Source: an uncultured Roseovarius sp. | Lineage (GTDB): Bacteria; Pseudomonadota; Alphaproteobacteria; Rhodobacterales; Rhodobacteraceae | Length of the DNA: 64,000 nt | Assembly: GCA_951812895.1 (NCBI GenBank) | Contig: OX638333.1 | Coordinates: forward strand, 4,320,001 to 4,384,000 | Reading direction: 5' to 3' | In this document: positions 38,399 to 48,329 of the stretch, one piece after another | Layout of the letters: each line of letters opens with the position of its first letter | How positions within the stretch are numbered: the first letter of the stretch is position 1 | The notes under the pieces: generated by a model | Database searches by the model: none | What the model was told of the DNA's origin: nothing | The model's input: only the letters and a program-made list of their open reading frames with translations | Program-made: the position numbers and the translations under genes

Positions 38399-39694
38399 AT
38401 GGCAGAAGCGAAGAAAACCGCGAAATTGGAAATTGCCGGCAAAAACTACGAATTGCCAGTCTTTTCGCCAACGGCCGGTCCCGATGTCATAGATATCCGC
38501 AAGCTTTACGGCCAGGCGGGCGTGTTCACCTATGATCCCGGTTTCACCTCGACCGCCAGCTGCGACAGCACGATCACGTTCATTGATGGCGGCAAAGGTG
38601 AATTGCTTCATCGTGGCTATCCGATCGATCAGCTGGCTGAGAAGTCGCATTTTCTGGAGGTCTGCTATCTCCTGCTTTACGGAGAGCTGCCTTCGGCGAA
38701 CCAGCTGGAAGATTTCGAAGATCGTGTAACCAATCACACCATGCTGCACGAACAAATGCATTTTCTGTTCCGCGGGTTCCGTCGTGATGCACATCCGATG
38801 GCGATCATGGTTGGCGTCGTCGGCGCGCTCAGTGCGTTCTACCATGACAGCCTTGACATCAATGATCCCTGGCAGCGCGAGGTTGCCTCGGTTCGGATGA
38901 TCGCAAAAATGCCGACAATCGCGGCCATGGCCTATAAATACACAATCGGACAGCCCTTCGTTTATCCCCGCAACGACATCGATTATGCGTCAAACTTCAT
39001 GCGCATGTGCTTTGCCGTTCCGTCCGAGGATTACGAGGTGAACCCGATCCTCAGCCGGGCGATGGACCGGATCTTTACCCTGCATGCGGACCACGAACAA
39101 AACGCATCGACTTCTACTGTACGTCTGGCATCCTCCTCGGGGGCGAACCCGTTTGCCTGTATCGCGGCGGGTATTGCCTGTCTCTGGGGCCCTGCCCACG
39201 GGGGGGCCAATCAGGCCTGCCTTGAAATGCTGAATGAAATCGGCACACCTGAGCGTATCCCAGAATTCATCGCCCGCGCCAAGGACAAGAATGATTCCTT
39301 CCGCCTGATGGGTTTTGGCCACCGGGTTTATAAAAACTTTGACCCGCGCGCCAAGGTGATGAAGCAATCCGCCGACGAGGTGCTGGAACTGCTGGGCATC
39401 GAAGACAACCCAACACTTCAGGTTGCCAAAGAGCTTGAAAAACAGGCGTTGGCCGACCCGTATTTTGCCGATAAAAAGCTGTTCCCGAATGTGGATTTCT
39501 ATTCCGGTATCATTCTGGAGGCGATGGGCTTTCCCACCTCGATGTTCACCCCGATCTTTGCCGTATCGCGGACGGTGGGCTGGATTTCCCAGTGGAAAGA
39601 AATGATCGCCGATCCACAGCTCAAAATCGGCCGCCCTCGCCAGCTTTATCAGGGTGAGACGATGCGCGACTACGTGGATATCGAAAGCCGGTAA
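38399..39694 (+). CDS. gltA: Citrate synthase (type II)
   Basis: 431 residues. Catalytic segments: [52 protein letters not shown], and [16 protein letters not shown]. Condenses acetyl-CoA and oxaloacetate at the entry of the TCA cycle. ATG 38399 has GGGAGGA at six bases; the in-frame start 15 bases upstream is weaker. A strong terminator follows. Confidence 0.97.
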   Translation: MAEAKKTAKLEIAGKNYELPVFSPTAGPDVIDIRKLYGQAGVFTYDPGFTSTASCDSTITFIDGGKGELLHRGYPIDQLAEKSHFLEVCYLLLYGELPSANQLEDFEDRVTNHTMLHEQMHFLFRGFRRDAHPMAIMVGVVGALSAFYHDSLDINDPWQREVASVRMIAKMPTIAAMAYKYTIGQPFVYPRNDIDYASNFMRMCFAVPSEDYEVNPILSRAMDRIFTLHADHEQNASTSTVRLASSSGANPFACIAAGIACLWGPAHGGANQACLEMLNEIGTPERIPEFIARAKDKNDSFRLMGFGHRVYKNFDPRAKVMKQSADEVLELLGIEDNPTLQVAKELEKQALADPYFADKKLFPNVDFYSGIILEAMGFPTSMFTPIFAVSRTVGWISQWKEMIADPQLKIGRPRQLYQGETMRDYVDIESR

Positions 39695-39716
39695 ATTGTC
39701 GAAATTCCGGGTAAGA

Positions 39717-39744
39717 AGCCGTCCAGATCTGGACGGCTTTTTTT
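39717..39744 (+). terminator. Rho-independent terminator of gltA
   Basis: AGCCGTCCAGA and TCTGGACGGCT form a perfect 11 bp self-complementary stem (39717-39738) followed by a run of seven T. Confidence 0.92.
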
Positions 39745-39853
39745 GTTCGGGGAATTTGTGAATGGTGGGATGAAGCCCAAACTCCCAAATGCTGTGCTGC
39801 GTTCTAACGGCAGCATTAGGCGCAACAACTTGGCAAACAGGGTTCAGTTCAAA

Positions 39854-40345
39854 TCAACGGCTGCTTTTCTTGATGGCATCTTCAATAAATTTCACGAATT
39901 TTGGATCGTAGATTTTCCTGCCGTAGGGGCTCTTCTTCCAACAGTTCAACATCGGGGGCGCTGAATAGAACGCAGCCACCAGGCGCTCCAGATCTTTCAA
40001 GTCTTCCGGAACCGTGATGGATTGATACTGCCCCCAATGGAGCCTCATCCAAACTTGGCAAATCGTGTCGACCTGCAACGTGGCATCGACGCTTAGGTCC
40101 AGTTCTGAACCGAGCTCCTCGTAAATCGATTTTAGGTTGGATGATTTGATCCAGTTCTCGCGCAGCTCTCGATTGTTCACCATCGCAAGATCAATCTCCC
40201 GAACGCCTTCACCTCTGGCAGTTCGAGAGGTGTCTGCCGCAGCAAGTCGGGCGAACCTGATCTGAAATGCGATGTAGATCAGAGAAATGACCAGTGCAAA
40301 CGCGCTAACGATCTGTGAAATTTCTGCTATTGCACCCCACGGCAT
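39854..40345 (-). CDS. Hypothetical membrane-anchored protein
   Basis: 163 residues with one N-terminal transmembrane helix (ISQIVSAFALVISLIYIAFQI, about 9-29) and a helical soluble domain containing VWMRLHWGQYQSI and GRKIYDPKFVKFIEDA. Proteins of this layout occur widely in marine bacteria without known function. It stands alone, convergent with gltA. Confidence 0.75.
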   Translation of the reverse strand: MPWGAIAEISQIVSAFALVISLIYIAFQIRFARLAAADTSRTARGEGVREIDLAMVNNRELRENWIKSSNLKSIYEELGSELDLSVDATLQVDTICQVWMRLHWGQYQSITVPEDLKDLERLVAAFYSAPPMLNCWKKSPYGRKIYDPKFVKFIEDAIKKSSR

Positions 40346-40406
40346 GATAGTTTCTCCTTGTGGCAGCTGAGGTTATCGGTTGGTGTTGTACGTTCCGTTC
40401 TGATTT

Positions 40407-41624
40407 TCAACGCGACGCAGATGGACGCGAAAATCTTTCAAGCCAGAGAAGGCAACGTTGCGCATCGCGTTCATCATACACGTCTATCGCAGTCCGCGGG
40501 TCCATGGTGAATGTGTGTTCAGTGTTCTCGCCCAATGCCGTTAGGCGCATTGAGTACCACGCAGTGACACCTCCCCGAGGAGGAGCATCGAACATCGGAA
40601 ACTCTGGATCGCCCCCTGCATCGCTTAACCACGTTTTCGCAAGCGATGGGTTCAGCACCATTGCACGGGCAAGGCTGATTGCGTCAGCTGCGCCGTCCTG
40701 CAAAGCTTTGACAGCCTGATCTCGGGTTTCAAATCCGCCGGTCAGCATGATCGGGACTGAAGTGACCTGTTTTGCTTGCTTGGCAAAGTCGGTGAAGTAA
40801 GGCCCGGAGGAAGACGTGCCATCAGAACTCGATGCCGCGCCGGGGAAATAGGTGCCACCACTGACATCGATCAGGTCCACGGATGTTTTATCGAGCAAAC
40901 GAACGACTTCCAAAGCGTCGTCCGTCGAGAGACCACCTTCGAGCTTGTCGGTCGAGTTGATCTTGATGCCAATTGGATAAGCTGACCCGACAGCTTGCCG
41001 AACGGCATCAATTACTTCGCTAATGACACGAAAACGCCCGTCAACTGTGCCACCATAGGCATCTGTCCGGTGGTTAAAGAGCGGTGAAAGAAACTGGCTG
41101 AATAGAAATCCGTGGCCGGCATGTATCAGAACACCGCCGAAACCAGCTTGCTGAGCGAGGGCCGCTGCTTGCGCATAGGATTGCGGAAGATCATGGATTT
41201 CCTCCAATGACATGCCGTCGCATTTCAGACCGTCAACATCCAGTGGGGAAGGCCCTTTAGGCGCGCTGATCGGTCCATGCGCCAACGCTCCGGCATGGCC
41301 AAGCTGCGGCCAGATATGCGCTCCGTTCACTGATCCACGTTTTGCCAGTTTCTTCATTGCGGACAAATCTGCGTCGGGCACAAAAACGAGGTTGCCGGGC
41401 TTCTCGGGATAGTGAGGGCTTGTCTGTGCTTCACCGATCAAAGACATAGCGGCACCGCCTTCTGCCCAACGTTCATACAATCGCATTTGAGCTTCGGTGG
41501 GGTTTCCCATGCCATCGCCAAGGCTATCAGACATCGCAGACTTAATCAGCCGGTTCTTTAGCCGGACGCCACATGGCAGCTCTAATGGCTGCGCCAGCGG
41601 GTTGGATGCATTGTGGTTTTCCAT
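40407..41624 (-). CDS. NADH:flavin oxidoreductase (Old Yellow Enzyme family)
   Basis: 405 residues, FMN TIM barrel. Visible: LPCGVRLKNRLIKSAMSD, HIWPQLGHAGALAHG, FGGVLIHAGHGFLFSQFLSP with NHRTDAYGG, and PIMLTGGFETRDQA with DAISLARAMVLNP. Reduces activated C=C bonds with NAD(P)H; substrate unknown. ATG 41624 has GGAGGAAC. A 14 bp palindrome just upstream matches one before the ArsR gene, so redox or ligand control by that regulator is likely. Confidence 0.92.
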   Translation of the reverse strand: MENHNASNPLAQPLELPCGVRLKNRLIKSAMSDSLGDGMGNPTEAQMRLYERWAEGGAAMSLIGEAQTSPHYPEKPGNLVFVPDADLSAMKKLAKRGSVNGAHIWPQLGHAGALAHGPISAPKGPSPLDVDGLKCDGMSLEEIHDLPQSYAQAAALAQQAGFGGVLIHAGHGFLFSQFLSPLFNHRTDAYGGTVDGRFRVISEVIDAVRQAVGSAYPIGIKINSTDKLEGGLSTDDALEVVRLLDKTSVDLIDVSGGTYFPGAASSSDGTSSSGPYFTDFAKQAKQVTSVPIMLTGGFETRDQAVKALQDGAADAISLARAMVLNPSLAKTWLSDAGGDPEFPMFDAPPRGGVTAWYSMRLTALGENTEHTFTMDPRTAIDVYDERDAQRCLLWLERFSRPSASR

Positions 41625-41640
41625 TCTGTTCCTCCATCGG

Positions 41641-41654
41641 AATATTTCGATATT
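41641..41654. promoter_or_regulatory. Operator upstream of the OYE gene
   Basis: AATATTTCGATATT, an imperfect palindrome 16 bases before the OYE start. It matches 42019-42032 in 13 of 14 bases. Confidence 0.65.
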
Positions 41655-41702
41655 TCAGTTTAGTTGAGCATAGCTCGGTGCAGATGCTCTTGTTCCTGTG
41701 TG

Positions 41703-42011
41703 TTATGGCTTCAGAAGTTCGTCTCGGACTGCGGCAAGGAACGCTTGAATATTCTCTTCGTCACGTCGGTAGAATGTCCATTGCCCATGGCGTTCTGCGA
41801 TCACGAAACCTGCCTGTTTCAACAGGCCCATGTAGTTTGAGATGGTGGACTGTGAAAGTTTCGCTTTTTCCTGAATGTATGCGACGCACACGCCTTCCAG
41901 GTCTTCGTGCCCCGGCAGGGCGGGTGGAAAGTTTGAGCGGTCTTTAAGCCATTCCAGAATCCGGCGGCGAATCGGATTGTTCAAAGCTGATATTGATTTT
42001 TCAACGTCCAT
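41703..42011 (-). CDS. ArsR-family transcriptional regulator
   Basis: 102 residues, one winged helix: ALNNPIRRRILEWLKDRSN, VAYIQEKAKLSQSTISNYMGLLKQAGFVIAERHGQWTFYR. No CxC metal-binding pair is present, so it is not an arsenic-type sensor. It lies just upstream of the OYE gene on the same strand, and both have the same operator, so it should repress itself and the OYE. Confidence 0.92.
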   Translation of the reverse strand: MDVEKSISALNNPIRRRILEWLKDRSNFPPALPGHEDLEGVCVAYIQEKAKLSQSTISNYMGLLKQAGFVIAERHGQWTFYRRDEENIQAFLAAVRDELLKP

Positions 42012-42018
42012 AAATCTA

Positions 42019-42032
42019 AATATCTCGATATT
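42019..42032. promoter_or_regulatory. Operator upstream of the ArsR gene
   Basis: AATATCTCGATATT, an imperfect palindrome eight bases before the regulator's start, nearly identical to 41641-41654. Confidence 0.65.
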
Positions 42033-42112
42033 GAACTTTGTGTCAAGCCTGTCCGCTTTACGGAACCGCTCCCTTTGCCAGTTAAGCGTCCAACCCTCTG
42101 GTCAGAGGTTTT

Positions 42113-42892
42113 TCAGCGCCCTTCATACTCCGCCGGTCGCTTTTCAAGAAACGCCACAACGCCCTCTTTGAAATCCCGTGTCTTGCCGCAATCTCCCTGT
42201 AGCCGCGCCTCCAGCTCCAGCTGCGCGTCAAATCCGTTTTCCCAGCTTTGCCGGATCGCCTGTTTGGCATTGGCATAGCTCGCTGTTGGCCCCTTGGCCA
42301 AATGCGTCGCCCGCGCCTTCCACTGGCCCACAAATTCATCATCGGCCACCGCCTCCCAGATCATTCCCCAGTCATCCGCCTGTCTGGCGCTGATCGGCTC
42401 GGCGAACAGAGCCGCGCCCATTGCCTTGGCTGCGCCCATCTGCCGGGGCAGCCAGAACGTACCACCTGCATCCGGGATCAGGCCAATGCGGGCAAAGGCC
42501 TGCAGAAAATAGGCGCTCTCGGTGGCGATCACCACATCAGCCGCCAGCGCCAGATTGGCCCCTGCCCCGGCCGCAGGCCCATTGACTGCCGCAATCGTCG
42601 GCACCATGCAATCCGATACCGCCCGCAGCATCGGAACATATTCATCCCGCAACACCCGTTCCAGATCGAGAGAGGCCGCATTGCCCCCGTCGCTCAGGTC
42701 CTGACCAGAGCAAAACGCCTTGCCATTGCCGGTCAGCACCAGAACCCGCGCATTGCGCCCTGCAAACCCGGCCGCATCGGTAATCTCGGCCCGCATCTGG
42801 GTGTTAAGCGCATTCATCCGGTCCGGCCGGTTGAGGCGGAGAGTTGCGATGTCATCTGCAATCTCCAGGGTGATGGCCTGATAATCTTTCAC
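42113..42892 (-). CDS. Enoyl-CoA hydratase/isomerase family protein, PaaG-like
   Basis: 259 residues of the crotonase family: oxyanion-hole segments AFCSGQDLSDGG and NGPAAGAGANLALAADV, then LIPDAGGTFWLPRQMG. The latter and the ending FLEKRPAEYEGR resemble 2-(1,2-epoxy-1,2-dihydrophenyl)acetyl-CoA isomerase (PaaG), but no other phenylacetate genes are here. GTG 42892 (then KDYQAITLE) has GAGGG at seven bases and is preferred; ATG 42934 would add 14 residues. Confidence 0.85.
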   Translation of the reverse strand: MKDYQAITLEIADDIATLRLNRPDRMNALNTQMRAEITDAAGFAGRNARVLVLTGNGKAFCSGQDLSDGGNAASLDLERVLRDEYVPMLRAVSDCMVPTIAAVNGPAAGAGANLALAADVVIATESAYFLQAFARIGLIPDAGGTFWLPRQMGAAKAMGAALFAEPISARQADDWGMIWEAVADDEFVGQWKARATHLAKGPTASYANAKQAIRQSWENGFDAQLELEARLQGDCGKTRDFKEGVVAFLEKRPAEYEGR

Positions 42893-42971
42893 TGGAACGC
42901 CCTCTTTGTCATTCGCGTCTGTTGACGCAGTCAAACCGTATATAGGCGTGGTTTCACAGCGAAACCATAGC

Positions 42972-43460
42972 TCACTCTTTCAGGATTTCATCCAGACGGC
43001 TTTGCTCTTCTTCGGTAAGCGCGGCACTCGCCGTGGCCGGCGCCCGGCTTCTGCGCCGTACAAACAGGCCACCGATGATCAAACCGCCCAGAAACATCAA
43101 TGGCCCCGCCAGCCACAGCACAAGGTTCGTGCCCCCTGTCAGCGGTTTTAGTAGCACATATTCGCCATATCGGTCGACCACATAATCAATCACCTGGCTA
43201 TCGGCATCCCCGGCCAACAGCCGCTCGCGAACCAGCAAACGCAAATCACGCGCCAGATCGGCATTGGAATCGTCAATGCTTTCATTCCGGCACACCAGAC
43301 AGCGCAGACCGGCCGAGATATGCCGGGCCCGCTCTTCCAAAACCGGATCATCCAAAATCTCATCCGGCTCGACCGCAAATGCAGGCATGGCCAGCAGAAC
43401 AAGCGCCAAAGCCAAAGGGCCCAACCGTGCCAACAGGCCAAATCCGCGCCAACGCCTCAT
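42972..43460 (-). CDS. ccmH: Cytochrome c-type biogenesis protein CcmH
   Basis: 162 residues. Signal peptide, then the redox motif LRCLVCRNESIDDSNA (CxxC-like LRCxxC), and a C-terminal membrane helix followed by a basic RRRSR segment. It reduces apocytochrome cysteines with CcmF for heme attachment in the periplasm. ATG 43460 overlaps the ccmF stop by four bases. Confidence 0.95.
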   Translation of the reverse strand: MRRWRGFGLLARLGPLALALVLLAMPAFAVEPDEILDDPVLEERARHISAGLRCLVCRNESIDDSNADLARDLRLLVRERLLAGDADSQVIDYVVDRYGEYVLLKPLTGGTNLVLWLAGPLMFLGGLIIGGLFVRRRSRAPATASAALTEEEQSRLDEILKE

Positions 43461-45424
43461 TCCGCGGGCACCTTAGCGCCACCTGACCGCCGCGCACCTG
43501 CGGCCACCCGGTATCGCCGGTCGCTCAGCGACAGCGCGCCGCCCAATGCCATCAGGATCGCACCGCCCCAGATCCAGTTGGCCAAGGGCTTATAGTAACT
43601 GCGCACAGCCCAGCCACCGCCCTGCTGTGGATCACCGATGACCACATAGATGTCGCGTAGAAATCCGTTATCAATCGCCGCTTCGGTAGTGGGCATCCCG
43701 GCCACAGGGTAAATCCGTTTCTCCGGCAACAGCGTGCTGATCTGCCTGCCCTCCTGTGACAGGTTAAACACCCCGACGGTCGCAAGGTAATTCGGCCCTT
43801 CGACCTCTTTCACCTCTCGCAATGTCACGGTGTAACCCGCCAGCTCGGCACTCAGGCCGGGTTTCAGAATGCGAATATCTTCGGCTTCCCAGGCCAGCAT
43901 ACCGGCAACACCTGCAATGGTAATACCCAACCCCGAATGCGCCACCGCCTTGCCCCAGTCGGCGCGGGACACCCGCCACAACCGGGCAAACCGGTTCCGG
44001 CCGCGCCCGGTGCGATTCCACAGGTCAACAGCGGACCCAATCACCAGCCAAACCGCCAGGAACATCCCCGCCGGGCCCAACAGGCCACCGCCACTCTGCA
44101 GCGCATAGATTATGACCCCTACGATCAGGGAAACTACAAATGGCAGACGCAGCTGCCGCAGGGCACGCCCAATCTTTGCCCGCTTCCACGCCAGCATCGC
44201 CCCCACCGGCAGGATCAGCGCCAGCCCAACCATGAACGGGGTGAAGGCCAGGTCAAAAAACGGCGCCCCAACGCTTAGCTTGCGCTCAAAAAACAACTCC
44301 GCAATCAACGGCCAGATCGTGCCGGTAAAGACAACAAACGCCGCCACTGCCAGCAGAACATTATTTGCCACCAGCGCGGATTCGCGGCTGATCAGGGCAA
44401 AAACCCCCTTTGACTGAAGCGCGGGCGCACGCGCCGCAAACAGGGTAAGCCCGCCCAGCATGAACACCGCCAGAATCATCAGCAAAAACACACCCCGCTC
44501 CGGATCGGCGGCAAAGGCATGGACAGAAGTAATGACACCGGACCGGGTGATAAAGGCGCCCACCATGGAAAATCCAAATGCCATAATGGCCAGCAGGATG
44601 GTCCAGGCTTTCAGGCTCTCGCGCTTTTCAACCACAATCGCCGAATGCAACAGCGCCGCAGCAATCAGCCAGGGCATAAAACTTGCATTCTCAACCGGAT
44701 CCCAGAACCAGAACCCGCCCCAGCCCAGCTCGTAATAGGCCCACCAACTGCCCAGCCCGATACCAATGGTCAGGAAAATCCACGCCGCCAATGTGTAGGG
44801 CCGCACCCACCTGCCCCATGCCGCATCAACCCGGCCCTCGATCAGGGCCGCGACGGCAAAGGAAAAGGTCATCGATAGCCCGACATAGCCGAGGTATAAA
44901 AACGGTGGATGAAAGGCGAGGCCCGGATCCTGCAGCAATGGATTCAGATCCTGCCCGTCAAACGGTGCTGTCGCCACGCGCAAAAACGGGTTGGATGTGA
45001 ACAGGATAAAGGCAAAAAATGCCACCCCGATCATCGCTTGCACCGCCAACACCCGCGCCCGTAGCGTGGGTGGCAACCCACCTCCAAACCACGCGGCAAA
45101 GGCGCCAAACAGGGTCACAATCAACACCCATAACAGCATTGATCCTTCGTGATTGCCCCAGACACCGGTGACCTTGTACAGCATCGGTTTCAGCGAATGG
45201 GAATTCAGCACCACCAAACGCACGGTGAAGTCCGAATTGACAAAGGCCCACGTCAGCGCGGCAAATGCCCCCGCGGTCAACAGGAACTGCACCACCGCCG
45301 CAGGCTCGGCCACGGCCATCCAGCCGCTCCAACGCTTATGGGCACCGACAAGCGGGACAATGGCCTGAAAACAGGCCACGAAAAACGCAAGGATCAGGGC
45401 AAAATGGCCAAGCTCTGTGATCAT
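43457..45424 (-). CDS. ccmF: Cytochrome c heme lyase subunit CcmF
   Basis: 655 residues with many transmembrane helices. The heme-handling WWD motif is WGGFWFWDPVENASFMPWL, with histidines in GVWGNHEGSML and the first helices. Attaches heme delivered by CcmE to apocytochrome c. Operon with ccmH downstream; a holin-like gene lies 75 bases upstream. Confidence 0.96.
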   Translation of the reverse strand: MITELGHFALILAFFVACFQAIVPLVGAHKRWSGWMAVAEPAAVVQFLLTAGAFAALTWAFVNSDFTVRLVVLNSHSLKPMLYKVTGVWGNHEGSMLLWVLIVTLFGAFAAWFGGGLPPTLRARVLAVQAMIGVAFFAFILFTSNPFLRVATAPFDGQDLNPLLQDPGLAFHPPFLYLGYVGLSMTFSFAVAALIEGRVDAAWGRWVRPYTLAAWIFLTIGIGLGSWWAYYELGWGGFWFWDPVENASFMPWLIAAALLHSAIVVEKRESLKAWTILLAIMAFGFSMVGAFITRSGVITSVHAFAADPERGVFLLMILAVFMLGGLTLFAARAPALQSKGVFALISRESALVANNVLLAVAAFVVFTGTIWPLIAELFFERKLSVGAPFFDLAFTPFMVGLALILPVGAMLAWKRAKIGRALRQLRLPFVVSLIVGVIIYALQSGGGLLGPAGMFLAVWLVIGSAVDLWNRTGRGRNRFARLWRVSRADWGKAVAHSGLGITIAGVAGMLAWEAEDIRILKPGLSAELAGYTVTLREVKEVEGPNYLATVGVFNLSQEGRQISTLLPEKRIYPVAGMPTTEAAIDNGFLRDIYVVIGDPQQGGGWAVRSYYKPLANWIWGGAILMALGGALSLSDRRYRVAAGARRSGGAKVPAE

Positions 45425-45499
45425 GCCCTTGTTATAGGCCCGTGGGCGGGCTGGGCCAACGGGATTCGGCCCGATTTGGCGTTCACATTGTCGCGGGTC

Positions 45500-46075
45500 T
45501 TATGCGCGCTGACGCCGCCAGTCTTCCAATGCGGCGTTGGCCTCGGGCTCAATGCTGTGTAACGCGGCCTGCGCGTCGGTGCCTGTCGTCCCTGCGCCGG
45601 GGCGTGTCTCGCCAATCTTATCCAGCGCGCGAATATTCTCGATCACCTGCGGCACCCGGCTCATGGTTTCGGCCAGATGGGTCTGAAACTCCTGCCCCTT
45701 GGCCTGATGCCTTGCACCGAAATAAAAGCTGACAATCGCCCCCAGCAGCCACCAAAGCGGCTCTGGCACCACCGCAATCCCCTGCATACGTGCGGCAAAC
45801 CAGACCGGATCAACCAATGCCGTCACAAACAGGCCAATCGTACCCAGCGCCATCGCCGGGCGCGGCACGCGGTTCAGCCCGTCAATAAACCGGTCGTACC
45901 AACCCTTGCGCACCCGCGTGAATTCTGCGGCCAACTGCGCCAAAGCGGCTCCTTGCAGGTCGGCTGATCGGGCATCCGCCGCTTCTGCATTGACCCGGAA
46001 CACTTCGGCGGTTTCGACAACAGCATTGCGACCGCCGCCAAAAATCAGCGTGAGAAATTTGCCTATCAGGCCCAT
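45500..46075 (-). CDS. Holin family protein (3 TM type)
   Basis: 191 residues. Membrane segments near the N-terminus (LIGKFLTLIFGG), MALGTIGLFVTALVDPVWFAA and LWWLLGAIVSFYFGA, with helical cytoplasmic ends. It overlaps the muramidase gene by ten bases, a holin/endolysin arrangement. In Rhodobacterales this pair sits conserved inside the ccm locus and is not part of a visible prophage. Role in lysis or transport of cell-wall enzymes is inferred. Confidence 0.8.
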   Translation of the reverse strand: MGLIGKFLTLIFGGGRNAVVETAEVFRVNAEAADARSADLQGAALAQLAAEFTRVRKGWYDRFIDGLNRVPRPAMALGTIGLFVTALVDPVWFAARMQGIAVVPEPLWWLLGAIVSFYFGARHQAKGQEFQTHLAETMSRVPQVIENIRALDKIGETRPGAGTTGTDAQAALHSIEPEANAALEDWRRQRA

Positions 46076-46677
46076 TTTTCAACCCTTTCAGAAAATTCCA
46101 AGTCCGACATACGGTATCGCGGGGAAATGAATTCCTCGGCCCGTTTGATCCAACCGCCTTTGCCCCCTGCCCGTGTGCGGGCGTATTTGCGCGAGGCTGG
46201 TCGCCGGTCGGCCAAGCGGAAGTAGTAATTGCGCCGCGCAATCCCGTAGGCATCGGCGATAAATTCAAGCGCTGCAATACAGGCGGCTTTGCAAGCTTCA
46301 ATCGTTTGCGGGCCTATCACACCATCCACGCTCACATCCTGCCGCATCTGGCGCAGCAGCCTTTGCAAAACTTTCACGGCATTGGCACCGGCATTGACAT
46401 ACATATCGAAAACACTGGCCTGCAAAACCTGTGGCAGCTGGTCAATCCGCGGGCGTTTGAAATAATGCTCTATGAAAATCCACTCGGCCTCGGCACGGGT
46501 CAGCCGCCGAACATCCTCCACCGTGACCTGCCCGTCACCGGTTTTATCCAGCCCCAGCCTGCGCATCGTGTGAATGGTCACACCGTATTTGGTAGCACCG
46601 CCCGGGTCATCGCGATCATTCACAAAGCCGCCTTCGCGGGCGACTATCTCTTTCGCTATCGTGGCCACATCCTGCAT
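46066..46677 (-). CDS. Holin-associated N-acetylmuramidase (GH108)
   Basis: 203 residues from ATG 46677. GH108 signature: IVAREGGFVNDRDDPGGATKYGVT with the catalytic Glu in EGG, and a C-terminal peptidoglycan-binding part with VSVDGVIGPQTIEA. It cleaves the glycan strands of peptidoglycan. No signal peptide, so export would depend on the overlapping holin gene's product. Confidence 0.9.
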   Translation of the reverse strand: MQDVATIAKEIVAREGGFVNDRDDPGGATKYGVTIHTMRRLGLDKTGDGQVTVEDVRRLTRAEAEWIFIEHYFKRPRIDQLPQVLQASVFDMYVNAGANAVKVLQRLLRQMRQDVSVDGVIGPQTIEACKAACIAALEFIADAYGIARRNYYFRLADRRPASRKYARTRAGGKGGWIKRAEEFISPRYRMSDLEFSERVEKWA

Positions 46678-46741
46678 CCGGTACACCCTTTTGCCGTTCT
46701 TCAACGGTCCCAAGGCTGCAGCGGAATGGTTAACGATGTCC

Positions 46742-47188
46742 TTAACTACCGTCCGGCTCCTGGTAAACGCCCTGCTCTTTCAGCGCATCCACCACTTCTT
46801 TCGGCATGTATTCTTCGTCATGTTTGGCCAGAATTTCTGTGGCCACGAACAGGCCGTCGACATAGGTGCCAGTACCGATCATGCCCTGATTTTCCTCAAA
46901 CAGGTCAGGCAGCACACCTCTGTAAGTCACAGGCACCACTGCGCCGCCATCAGTGACGTTGAATCGAATAACCTCACCCTCACCGCGGACAAGACTGCCG
47001 TCCTCCACCAGCCCACCAATGCGAAACACCTCGCTGGGTTGGGGTGGCTCTGCTATCACCTGACTGGGTGAGCGGAAAAAGTTAATGCCGTCTTTCAGGG
47101 CATAGCCGATCAAAGCGGTCGCCGCGACAAGCGCCACCGCAGCAAGGGCAACAATCTGAATGCGCCGTTGCTTTTTTAGACCTTTCAT
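46742..47188 (-). CDS. ccmE: Cytochrome c maturation heme chaperone CcmE
   Basis: 148 residues. One N-terminal membrane anchor (IQIVALAAVALVAATALIGY) and an OB-fold domain with the heme-binding His in LAKHDEEYMP. Carries heme from CcmC to CcmF in the periplasm. 18 bases after argC. Confidence 0.96.
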   Translation of the reverse strand: MKGLKKQRRIQIVALAAVALVAATALIGYALKDGINFFRSPSQVIAEPPQPSEVFRIGGLVEDGSLVRGEGEVIRFNVTDGGAVVPVTYRGVLPDLFEENQGMIGTGTYVDGLFVATEILAKHDEEYMPKEVVDALKEQGVYQEPDGS

Positions 47189-47206
47189 CGCCCTGTCCTC
47201 TGACCC

Positions 47207-48235
47207 TTACGGAAAAATTGGGGCCAGCATCAGCCCCGCGGTTTCATCCTCACCTAACATCAGATTGGCATTCTGCAAGGCCTGACCGCTTGACCCTTTC
47301 GTGAGGTTATCAAGGGCGGCAATGACAATGGCCCGGCCTTCAATCCGGTCACCACTCACACCGATATGACAGAAATTGCTGCCCCGGATATGCCGCGTGC
47401 TGGGCTGTTCTCCGAATGGCAGCACCTCAACAAATGGCTCCGCAGCATAGGCTGCCGACAATGACGCATGCACCGCGTCCGGACTGCCTTTGACATAAAC
47501 GGTCGCCACAATGCCCCGGTTCGCAGGAAGCAAATGCGGTGTGAACTGTACTTTGACCTCACGCCCGGCGATTTTGCTGAATTCCTGATCAAACTCGGCC
47601 AGATGCCGGTGCGTGCCGCCCACGGCATAGGCATGGGCACCCTCTGACAATTCGGCATGCAGCAGATTTTCTTTCAGACTGCGACCTGCGCCGCTGACCC
47701 CGGTTTTAAGGTCAATGATGATGTCATCGAGATCAATCACCCCATCCTCGATCAACGGGCGCAGTGCATATTGGCCGGTTGCGGCATTACAGCCGGTTCC
47801 GGCCACCAGCCGTGCAGACCTGATCTCATCCCGGTAAAACTCGGTCAGCCCATAAACCGCCTCTGCCTGACAGTCGAGCGCGTCATGCTGCCCGCCATAC
47901 CAGCGGGCATATTCCTCTGTATCGCGCAGCCGGAAATCCGCACTCAGATCAACGATTTTGAGCGAATTGGGCAATTCACGGATCACCGCCTGGCTGGTGG
48001 CGTGCGGCAACGCGCAAAAGCACAGATCGATGCCAGAGAAATCAATCTCATCGATCTTCACCAGATCGGGCAGGCTCAGATGCCGCAGATGCGGGAAAAC
48101 TTGTGCTATGCTCAATCCCGCCTTGGAATTGGCGGCAAGGGCTGCAATTTCCATGGTCGGATGGGTGGCAATCAGCCGGACAAGTTCGGCACCGGTATAG
48201 CCGGATGCGCCCAGAATAGCGATTTTATGGGTCAT
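47207..48235 (-). CDS. argC: N-acetyl-gamma-glutamyl-phosphate reductase
   Basis: 342 residues. NADP-binding [16 protein letters not shown], active-site Cys in [15 protein letters not shown], and the [11 protein letters not shown] segment. Third step of arginine synthesis. The first gene of a unit running through ccmE to ccmH. Confidence 0.96.
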   Translation of the reverse strand: MTHKIAILGASGYTGAELVRLIATHPTMEIAALAANSKAGLSIAQVFPHLRHLSLPDLVKIDEIDFSGIDLCFCALPHATSQAVIRELPNSLKIVDLSADFRLRDTEEYARWYGGQHDALDCQAEAVYGLTEFYRDEIRSARLVAGTGCNAATGQYALRPLIEDGVIDLDDIIIDLKTGVSGAGRSLKENLLHAELSEGAHAYAVGGTHRHLAEFDQEFSKIAGREVKVQFTPHLLPANRGIVATVYVKGSPDAVHASLSAAYAAEPFVEVLPFGEQPSTRHIRGSNFCHIGVSGDRIEGRAIVIAALDNLTKGSSGQALQNANLMLGEDETAGLMLAPIFP

Positions 48236-48329
48236 ATCAGACCTCGTCTTTCATGTTTGATCGTCGTCTATGGGAAAATGCGAATTGCCGCAATGCGACC
48301 GGTTCGCTTGTTTGCCTGTTTGTATAGGG

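Noticed and set aside
45500-46713. Prophage region
   Set aside because: Only holin and muramidase are present, flanked by core ccm and arg genes, with no phage structural, integrase or repressor genes.
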